A DNA stretch of 13,418 nt, taken from positions 1 to 13,418 of the forward strand of contig JAKAMV010000174.1 of assembly GCA_021812735.1 (NCBI GenBank), written 5' to 3'. The first letter of the stretch is position 1; each line of letters starts with the position of its first letter. The DNA is from Chloroflexota bacterium (GTDB lineage Bacteria > Chloroflexota > Limnocylindria > Limnocylindrales > CSP1-4). A program made the translations under genes and the position numbers. Below, in pieces: positions 7,362-12,362 of the stretch. The notes below the pieces were generated by a model that saw only the letters and a program-made list of their open reading frames with translations, did no database searches and was not told the DNA's origin.

Positions 7362-8065
7362 CTGCGCGATCCTTCCGCGGACGCATGACCCCGGATCGTC
7401 GCGACGAGCAGGCGGTCGAGCGCTTCCGTCGTCCGGGCGAGCAGGTCCGTGGCCGCGTCGGTGTCGAGTCCGGTCCGCCGGCACAACGCGGCGAGCTCGC
7501 GCGTGAACGGCGCACGGAAGCGCAGGAAGAGCTCCACGGTCGCGGACAGCGAGAGTCCGTGGCGCCGGGCGATCGCGCCGTACCCACGGGCATCCGCCTC
7601 GGCGGCCGCCATCCACGCCTCGCGCTCCTCGCGGGCCGGCGCGTCGATGGCGCGGAGCAGCGAAGCGGCGAGTCGCCGTCCGTGGTCGCGGAGCACGGCG
7701 CGCTCCGGCTCCGGTAGCGCGCCGAGCGAGGACGGCGGCGGGGTCGTTCCCGCTGCGTCGCGCCGGTAGCCGCGCATCATCCGGCTCGGTGTCTCCCCGA
7801 GGTCAGCGAGGCGAGGTCGGCCGGGCCGCGCAGCAGGGAGGAGCCGACGCAGGCTGCTGCGGGAGAAGCGGCGGTGTCCGCCCGGCGTCGTGAACGCGGT
7901 GATCTGCCCCGCGTCGCCCCAGCGGCGCAAGGTCGCGGCCGAGACGCCGAGCAGTCGGCTCGCCTCGCGAGGGCTGAGCCACTCCTCGGCGCGCGGCTCC
8001 TCACGGCGCGACGATGGCGCTGCGCGGGCAGCGTCTCGTCCGAGCCGGCGCTGAGCGGGGGACAC
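7358..8065 (-). CDS. MerR/BldC-like DNA-binding regulator with helical C-terminal domain, heading the heme operon
   Basis: With the GTG start at 8065 the protein is about 235 residues. Residues 29-76 (WLSPREASRLLGVSAATLRR, then WGDAGQITAFTTPGGHRRF) form a winged helix-turn-helix of the MerR/excisionase/BldC kind, a sequence-specific DNA binder. A Pro/Arg linker follows, then an all-alpha domain from about residue 115, including GYGAIARRHGLSLSATVELF, which resembles the RsbRD N-terminal helical domain used for sensing in other regulators (inferred resemblance). The GTG start is chosen because GGGGAGGTGG lies 8 bases upstream; ATG 8149 is in frame but would put an A/T-richer inverted repeat inside the coding region. 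Its stop overlaps hemH as ATGA, so a role in controlling heme synthesis is likely. The effector is unknown; no B12-binding DxHxxG motif is present. Confidence 0.75.
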   Translation of the reverse strand: MSPAQRRLGRDAARAAPSSRREEPRAEEWLSPREASRLLGVSAATLRRWGDAGQITAFTTPGGHRRFSRSSLRRLLPAARPGRPRLADLGETPSRMMRGYRRDAAGTTPPPSSLGALPEPERAVLRDHGRRLAASLLRAIDAPAREEREAWMAAAEADARGYGAIARRHGLSLSATVELFLRFRAPFTRELAALCRRTGLDTDAATDLLARTTEALDRLLVATIRGHASAEGSRR

Positions 8066-8070
8066 GACGG

Positions 8071-8080
8071 CCACCTCCCC
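8071..8080 (-). promoter_or_regulatory. Shine-Dalgarno that decides the regulator start
   Basis: On the minus strand GGGGAGGTGG is followed by five bases and then the GTG at 8065; its GGAGG core is 8 bases from the start. No comparable site precedes the upstream ATG at 8149. Confidence 0.6.
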
Positions 8081-8098
8081 GGAGAATCGATCGAACGT

Positions 8099-8123
8099 GC
8101 TGGAAACGATCAAATCTTCCAGC
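8099..8123. promoter_or_regulatory. Perfect 7-bp inverted repeat, candidate operator of the heme operon
   Basis: GCTGGAA (8099-8105) and TTCCAGC (8117-8123) are perfect inverted arms around an 11-base A/T-richer centre. The two-fold symmetry, with arm centres 18 bp apart, suits a dimeric helix-turn-helix protein. It lies 34-58 bases upstream of the regulator's GTG start and downstream of the preceding gene's stop (8178), where the promoter should be. A weak minus-strand TTGATC (8113-8108) and GATTCT (8088-8083), 19 bases apart, could be a MerR-type promoter, but that would leave a very short leader. Autoregulation by the adjacent regulator is inference. Confidence 0.5.
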
Positions 8124-8177
8124 CACGTCGGCCGCCTTGCAGGCGCCATCCGGCCCGCTCGGAATGGGCCAGATGGC

Positions 8178-9137
8178 CTATCGTCGCGCGCGTGCAGCCG
8201 GGCCGACCCCTCCAGCTTCCGCCACGAGCTCGGCCGCGGCCGACGCGAGCTCAGCTCCCGTGCGCAGCGCCCGTTCCACCCCGCTCGAGCGCACCAGCAG
8301 CCGATCGTCCATCGGACGGACCAGCTGCAACGTGCGCCGGGGGACCGCGAGCAGGTCCGGCACGTCGGGCGTCGGGCAGGCGTCGGCAGACTCGGCCAGG
8401 ACGATCAGCTCCTCGGCCGTGAGCGCGACCAGCGCCCCGCGCGGTCGCTCGTCCGGCCCCGTCGGTGGTGCCACGCCGTACAGGGCCACCGCGCCGCCTT
8501 CGCCGGCCTGCCGCATGATCGCCTCGGCGGCCGCCCGCCAGACCGCAGGCACCGCTCCGGTTCCCACGCTGCGCAGCCCTGGTGACGGGACCTCGCCGCG
8601 CAGCTCGCCCGCGATCCTCCGACGCAGCCAGGCGACCGGCGGCCCAACGGCGGAGCGGGACCCGCTGGCGTAGCGGACCGAGAGCCGCGCGTCCGCCGCG
8701 CGCACGGAGAAGCGCCGGTACCGCAGCAACCGGATATCCTCGATGGCGCCGATCCGCTCGAGCGGGACCACGACGGCGGGGTCCCGCATGTGCCACTCCA
8801 CCCAGAGACCCGCCGCGCGCTCACCCAGCCCGAGGACCTGCCGGGGTGTCGTCACGAAGCGACGGCACGACCGGTCGATCGGCCGGACCGCCGGCGGAAA
8901 GAGCAGCGTCCGCTCGAGCGGCAGGGACCCGCAGGTGAAGCGCAGCACACGCAGCACCCCGGGCGGCAGGTCGGCCTCGGAGGAGGGGCGCGTGGGCCGC
9001 GCGGCCTCTGCCTGTGGATCGAGCCGCGCGGCGGCCGCGCGCGGCAGCGGCGTCTCCCACGGTTCCGCGGGGTCCACGATCTCGTGCGCCGCTGACGCCG
9101 CGGAACGGCGGGCGTCACGTCCGGGCGGTCGACTCAT
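8178..9137 (-). CDS. Unrecognised protein with two PH-like segments
   Basis: The 319-residue product matches no family I can name. Residues 1-55 are Ala/Arg/Pro-rich and probably disordered. Two similar beta-rich segments follow. One spans about 100-156 (VLGLGERAAGLWVEW, then VVVPLERIGAIEDIRLL and ARLSVRY). The other spans about 235-284 (GALVALTAEELIVLAE, then LLAVPRRTLQLVR and DRLLVRS). Each has the order aromatic/hydrophobic strand, VP-L/R element, charged loop, R-L-x-V-R strand, which looks like bacterial PH-like domains; this is structural inference. No signal peptide, transmembrane helix or cofactor-binding cysteine set is present (C69, C91 and C254 are scattered). ATG 9137 has GGTGGA about eight bases upstream. 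It lies just upstream of the heme operon on the same strand but 112 bases separate them, with the operator-like repeat between, so co-transcription is uncertain. Confidence 0.7.
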   Translation of the reverse strand: MSRPPGRDARRSAASAAHEIVDPAEPWETPLPRAAAARLDPQAEAARPTRPSSEADLPPGVLRVLRFTCGSLPLERTLLFPPAVRPIDRSCRRFVTTPRQVLGLGERAAGLWVEWHMRDPAVVVPLERIGAIEDIRLLRYRRFSVRAADARLSVRYASGSRSAVGPPVAWLRRRIAGELRGEVPSPGLRSVGTGAVPAVWRAAAEAIMRQAGEGGAVALYGVAPPTGPDERPRGALVALTAEELIVLAESADACPTPDVPDLLAVPRRTLQLVRPMDDRLLVRSSGVERALRTGAELASAAAELVAEAGGVGPAARARR

Positions 9138-9175
9138 CTCTCATCCACCATGGCCCCTGTTGCGGGAGGGCGAGA

Positions 9176-9196
9176 CCCCGCGGGTCCCCCGCGGGG
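9176..9196. other. GC-only hairpin between the aldo/keto reductase and the PH-like protein gene
   Basis: CCCCGCGGG (9176-9184) pairs with CCCGCGGGG (9188-9196) across a 3-base loop. It is about 117 bases past the aldo/keto reductase stop and 39 bases before the ATG at 9137, so on the minus strand it may be a terminator-like structure or lie in a 5' leader. No T-tract follows. The rest of the 175-base gap shows nothing else. Confidence 0.35.
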
Positions 9197-9312
9197 GTAC
9201 GGTCGCACGGCGGCGAGGCGTGCCGCTCGTGTCGGTCGGGACGATCCCGAGGGCCGAATGGCCCGCCGCGCGTCGCCCGCGCACGGCCGCTGCGGGTTCC
9301 GCCGCGCCTCGC

Positions 9313-10365
9313 CTACCCGCGGCCGCTGCGCCCCGGGCGCTCGGGACCGCTCCCCGCTCCCGTGCGTCGAATGGCCTCCACGATCTCATTCAGGTCCTCG
9401 GCCGAGAGCTGCAGGCGGGCCGCGCCGATCCACCCGTCGACCTGTTCGGGGGATCGGGCGCCCACGATCGCCCCGGTGACGCCCGGCCAGGCCATGACCC
9501 ACGCCACGGCCACCGCAGCGACTGTGGTGCCACGCCGTTCCGCGATCGGGCGTAGCGCGTCGCGCAGTGCCAGGTTTGCCTCCAACCTGGGCGACTGGAA
9601 CTGCTGGTCCCGCCGGCGCCAGTCGTCCGGATCCATGCGGTCGACCCGTTCCCGAGAGAAGGAGTTGGTGAGGATGCCGGACTGCATCGGGCTGTAGCAG
9701 ATCACGCCGGTGCCGGCGGCGAGGGCCCACGGGATCACGTCGCCACCCGCGTCGCGGCGGATCAGCGAGAACGGCGGCTGGACCGAACCGACGTGGCCGA
9801 TCGCCTCGCAACGCTCGAGCAGCTCGACGTCGAAATTGCAAACGCCAGGCACGCGGACCTTCCCCTCGCCGACCAGGCGGAGCATCTCGCCCCAGGAGTC
9901 CTCTACCGGCGTCCCGCTCTCGTCTGGCCAGTGGAACTGGTACAGGTCGATCCGCTCCACACCGAGCCGCCGCAAGGAGTCCTCGCATTCGCGTCGGATC
10001 GACTCCGGGCGGAGCGTGCGCGTGGGTGGCCTCAGGCGGTCATCGGGATCCCAGCGCAGGCCGCACTTCGTGAAGATCAAGGGTCGGTCGGCGACGGGGA
10101 TCTGCCGTAGCGCCTCGCCGACGACTTCCTCGGAATGCCCCAGGCCATAGACCGCGGCGGTGTCGATCCAGTTCACCCCGAGGTCGACGGCATGGCGGAT
10201 CGCTCGGATCGACGCTGCGTCGTCCTGGCGACCCCAGCCGAACGCCCAGTCGCCCCCGCCGATCGCCCACGCGCCGAAGCCGACGGGCGTGATCTCCAGG
10301 TCCGAGGTGCCCAGTCGCCGGGTGGGGAGCGCCGCGGATGGCGTCGAACTTGTCCACTCTGTCAT
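9313..10365 (-). CDS. Aldo/keto reductase
   Basis: This is a complete 350-residue NADPH-dependent aldo/keto reductase with the (beta/alpha)8 barrel. The catalytic tetrad is visible: D68 in NWIDTAAVYG, Y73 in the same motif, K100 in IFTKCGL and H145 in QFHWPD. The N-terminal RRLGTSDLEITPVGFGAW and the cofactor-binding end GAIVGARSPEQVD are typical. The branch is the YajO/IolS-like bacterial group that reduces aldehydes, ketones or sugars; the substrate cannot be told. ATG 10365 has AGGAG nine bases upstream. The C-terminal 15 residues are Gly/Arg/Pro-rich and probably disordered. The gene directly follows a short remnant of another aldo/keto reductase N-terminus. No functional link to the heme operon is evident. 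Confidence 0.93.
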   Translation of the reverse strand: MTEWTSSTPSAALPTRRLGTSDLEITPVGFGAWAIGGGDWAFGWGRQDDAASIRAIRHAVDLGVNWIDTAAVYGLGHSEEVVGEALRQIPVADRPLIFTKCGLRWDPDDRLRPPTRTLRPESIRRECEDSLRRLGVERIDLYQFHWPDESGTPVEDSWGEMLRLVGEGKVRVPGVCNFDVELLERCEAIGHVGSVQPPFSLIRRDAGGDVIPWALAAGTGVICYSPMQSGILTNSFSRERVDRMDPDDWRRRDQQFQSPRLEANLALRDALRPIAERRGTTVAAVAVAWVMAWPGVTGAIVGARSPEQVDGWIGAARLQLSAEDLNEIVEAIRRTGAGSGPERPGRSGRG

Positions 10366-10389
10366 CTCTGCAGCTCCTGCCCGCTCGGT

Positions 10390-10479
10390 TCACAGCCAAC
10401 GGAGGAGCGCTTCCGGCCACGTCCTGAGGCCGATGACGGGCACGTGCATGCCGCTTCTGCCCAGCGCCCGCGTCTCCAT
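10390..10479 (-). pseudogene. Truncated N-terminal remnant of a second aldo/keto reductase
   Basis: From ATG 10479 the minus strand reads METRALGRSGMHVPVIGL, then RTWPEALLRWL and TGA. The first 21 residues are the standard start of an aldo/keto reductase (compare the LGRSGL-V-x-GLGTW pattern), and the frame then drifts and stops after 29 codons. Nothing of the remaining roughly 280 residues is visible before the intact reductase begins 24 bases further on. The two proteins' N-termini are related but not identical, so this is not a recent tandem copy of the neighbour. It most likely remains from a deletion. A translated leader peptide is a less likely alternative. No Shine-Dalgarno is obvious. 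Confidence 0.65.
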
Positions 10480-10523
10480 GCTGCCGATAGCGTACCCGAT
10501 GCGTGGGGTCCGCTTCAGCCCCG

Positions 10524-11087
10524 TCAGCCCTGCACCACCACGGTCCCGGTCATGAAGGGGTGGATGGCGCAGTGGTAGGCGAAGGTCCCGGCCTTGGTGA
10601 AGCGGAACGAGAATGTGGCTCCGGGCGGGAGCGTCCCGCTGTCGAAGGCACCAGCGTTGGCGGTGACGGTATGGGCGACCTGGCCGGTGTTGCTCCAGGT
10701 GACGGTTGTGCCGACGGTGACGGTGAGCACGGCGGGCGTGAAGCCGAAGTCGACGATCTTGGCTGCGACGGCGGTCGGGGCGGGCGCAGCGGACCGCCGT
10801 GCACTGGGGGCGGCGGTCGTCGGCGCGAGCGTGGCCCGGGGCGAGGCGGAGGGCGTGGCGTTCCGTGTCGGAGCCGGGGCCGGCGTGCTCCCGGATCCCG
10901 TGGCGCCGGAGACGGAGCTGCCGGGTCCGCGCGAGGCGAGGGCGCCGCTCGGCGTGCCTGCTGCGGACGACGCGGGGCTCGGCCCCGTGCTGCCGGTCGG
11001 CGCGAGGGCCGTGGCGCTCGGCGCACCACAGGCGCTGATGAGCAACGCCGCCGCCGCGAGCAGGGAGGGGAGGCGGGTCCGGGACAT
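10524..11087 (-). CDS. Cupredoxin (plastocyanin-like) lipoprotein
   Basis: This is a 187-residue secreted type-1 copper protein for electron transfer. Residues 1-20 form a lipoprotein signal (RTRLPSLLAAAALL, lipobox ISAC, lipidation at C20). Residues 21-108 are a long Ser/Thr/Pro/Ala linker, presumably a flexible tether on the outer face of the membrane. Residues 109-187 are the cupredoxin domain, with KIVDFGFTPAVLTVTVGTTV and copper ligands H139 (VAHTV), C173 and H176 (YHCAIHP), and M179 (FMTG). All four type-1 ligands are present. ATG 11087 has GAGGAG eight bases upstream. It is divergent from the Rieske-domain gene across a 363-base gap, and the two may share regulation and an electron path (inference). 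Confidence 0.93.
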   Translation of the reverse strand: MSRTRLPSLLAAAALLISACGAPSATALAPTGSTGPSPASSAAGTPSGALASRGPGSSVSGATGSGSTPAPAPTRNATPSASPRATLAPTTAAPSARRSAAPAPTAVAAKIVDFGFTPAVLTVTVGTTVTWSNTGQVAHTVTANAGAFDSGTLPPGATFSFRFTKAGTFAYHCAIHPFMTGTVVVQG

Positions 11088-11137
11088 CGCAGTGCTCCTC
11101 TTCGTTCGAGAGCCTCACCGTTCGAGGGCCGCGCCGG

Positions 11138-11164
11138 GGATCGGACCGCCGTTGCGGCCGATCC
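11138..11164. other. Hairpin upstream of the cupredoxin gene
   Basis: GGATCGG (11138-11144) pairs with CCGATCC (11158-11164), and inside it CCGC (11146-11149) pairs with GCGG (11154-11157) around a CGTT loop, leaving one bulged A at 11145. This 11-bp stem lies 51-77 bases before the cupredoxin ATG, so it could be a leader structure or an operator. Confidence 0.35.
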
Positions 11165-11222
11165 GACCGGCGGCGTCCCGCGCGCCTGGCGAGCGGCTCG
11201 GTTGCCAGCGCGGCGCTCTGGG

Positions 11223-11246
11223 CGGCGTCGCCAGCCGGCGACGCCG
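11223..11246. other. Perfect 10-bp stem-loop in the divergent gap
   Basis: CGGCGTCGCC (11223-11232) pairs perfectly with GGCGACGCCG (11237-11246) across an AGCC loop. It sits near the middle of the gap between two outward-facing genes, where no transcript needs to end unless the remnant frame ending at 11282 was once expressed. Confidence 0.35.
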
Positions 11247-11450
11247 TCTGCAGGCGGTACGTCGGGGTGGCCCGGTCGGTTTCAGACGACGGTGGCCGCG
11301 GGTCCGATCGACATGGCATGCGCTCCCGGAACCGAGCGGAACGTCCCGTCGCACGGGAAGTGCAGCGCCCGGAACGTCGCGCGCGACCTCGGCCGATGTG
11401 CGCGACACTAACCCCGTCGATCGTCGATTGCAGCGAGCAAGGGGGCAGTC

Positions 11451-12308
11451 ATGCGTCGCAGGGTCGTCCGCCTGATCGAAGCCCAGGAGTGGTGGGCGCG
11501 GCCGGTCGGTGAGTGGAACCAACGATGGCTCGCGGCGGCCTTCGGCGCCGCGGGGCCGGCGAAGGACCTCCTCAACGGGGTCTGGCTGGGCCACCCCGTG
11601 CACCCGGCGGTCACCGACGTCCCGGTCGGCGCGCTCACCGTCGCCGCCGTGCTCGACATGACGGGGCACCGCCGGGCCGCGGACCTCGCCGTCGCGACGG
11701 GTGTGGCCGGGATGGTGGCATCGGCCGTGACCGGCGCGGCCGACGCGGTCGACACGTACGGCCGATCCCAAGTCCAGGCCACGGTGCATGCCTCGCTGAT
11801 GGTGGGCAGCCTGACGGCCTACCTGGCTTCACTCGGCCTGCGGGCCGCGGGCCCGGCCGGTCGGCCGCTCGCCGTGGCCCTCTCGCTGCTCGGCTACGCC
11901 GGGATGGCCGCGGGCGCCTATGTCGGCGGTGAGCTCGCGTACGGGTCGGGCAACATGGTCGACCGGCACGCCTGGCGGGCCGCCGGCGCCCGCTGGCGCC
12001 GACTCGATGTGGCGGAGCTGCCCGAGGGTGCGTTGGTCCGGGCGAAGGCGGGCGCAGAGCCGCTCGTCCTGTACCGGGCCGGCGAGACGGTGCATGCGCT
12101 GCACGCGACCTGCGCCCACGCTGGCGGGCCGCTCGACGAGGGAACCGTGGTGGACGGGTGCGTGCGTTGCCCGTGGCACGGTTCGCAGTTCCGCCTCAGC
12201 GACGGCCGTGTCGTCCATGGGCCGGCGGTCTACGACCAACCGGCCTACGAGGTGCGGGCAGTCGAGGGAGGTCTGGAGGCGCGACGCTTGCCCGCGCCGA
12301 TCGACTGA
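11451..12308 (+). CDS. DUF2231 membrane domain fused to a Rieske [2Fe-2S] domain
   Basis: The 285-residue protein has a membrane half and a redox half. Residues about 45-165 are a DUF2231-type four-helix membrane domain, beginning with the characteristic LGHPVHP (47-53) and including hydrophobic stretches near 58-72, 78-100, 112-132 and 138-160. Residues about 182-282 are a Rieske ferredoxin domain with cluster ligands C221 and H223 (CAHAGGP) and C240 and H243 (CPWHGSQF), all present. ATG 11451 has GGGGG six bases upstream. Such fusions probably pass electrons between a membrane heme or quinone and a soluble partner, but no function is established that I can cite. Whether the Rieske domain faces the cytoplasm or the outside is not decided. 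The divergent cupredoxin is a plausible partner. It converges on the parvulin gene at its 3' end. Confidence 0.93.
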   Translation: MRRRVVRLIEAQEWWARPVGEWNQRWLAAAFGAAGPAKDLLNGVWLGHPVHPAVTDVPVGALTVAAVLDMTGHRRAADLAVATGVAGMVASAVTGAADAVDTYGRSQVQATVHASLMVGSLTAYLASLGLRAAGPAGRPLAVALSLLGYAGMAAGAYVGGELAYGSGNMVDRHAWRAAGARWRRLDVAELPEGALVRAKAGAEPLVLYRAGETVHALHATCAHAGGPLDEGTVVDGCVRCPWHGSQFRLSDGRVVHGPAVYDQPAYEVRAVEGGLEARRLPAPID

Positions 12309-12309
12309 C

Positions 12310-12346
12310 GGGCGCGCCCTCGCCCGGACCGTCGGCCCGCGCGCCC
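12310..12346. terminator. Possible bidirectional terminator between converging genes
   Basis: GGGCGCGC (12310-12317) and GCGCGCCC (12339-12346) are perfect 8-bp inverted arms around 21 bases, within the 54-base gap where the Rieske-fusion gene and the parvulin gene converge. The position fits termination for both strands. There are no T-tracts, so the call rests on position and symmetry only. Confidence 0.35.
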
Positions 12347-12362
12347 ACCGCCCGTCCGGTGG

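Larger units (their letters stand above)
11088..11450. other. Divergent intergenic region between cupredoxin and Rieske genes
   Basis: No secure gene is present in these 363 bases. It holds a direct repeat CGTTCGAG at 11103-11110 and 11119-11126 just upstream of the cupredoxin start, two strong hairpins (listed separately), and GGGGG six bases before the Rieske ATG, which serves as its ribosome binding site. A minus-strand open frame ending at the TGA 11284-11282 (FRALHFPCDGTFRSVPGAHA) has coding-like composition but no start codon after the upstream TAG at 11410-11408; it could be a gene remnant. Promoters for both genes must lie here, but I see no convincing -35/-10 pairs. Confidence 0.4.

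Noticed and set aside
7362..7616. N-terminal extension of ferrochelatase
   Set aside because: Lies in the regulator gene in another frame; the family N-terminus begins at ATG 7361.
10480..11319. Upstream part of the minus-strand frame that ends in the aldo/keto reductase stub
   Set aside because: Runs antiparallel in composition to nothing known and is an out-of-frame shadow of the cupredoxin gene; only the last 29 codons are family-like.
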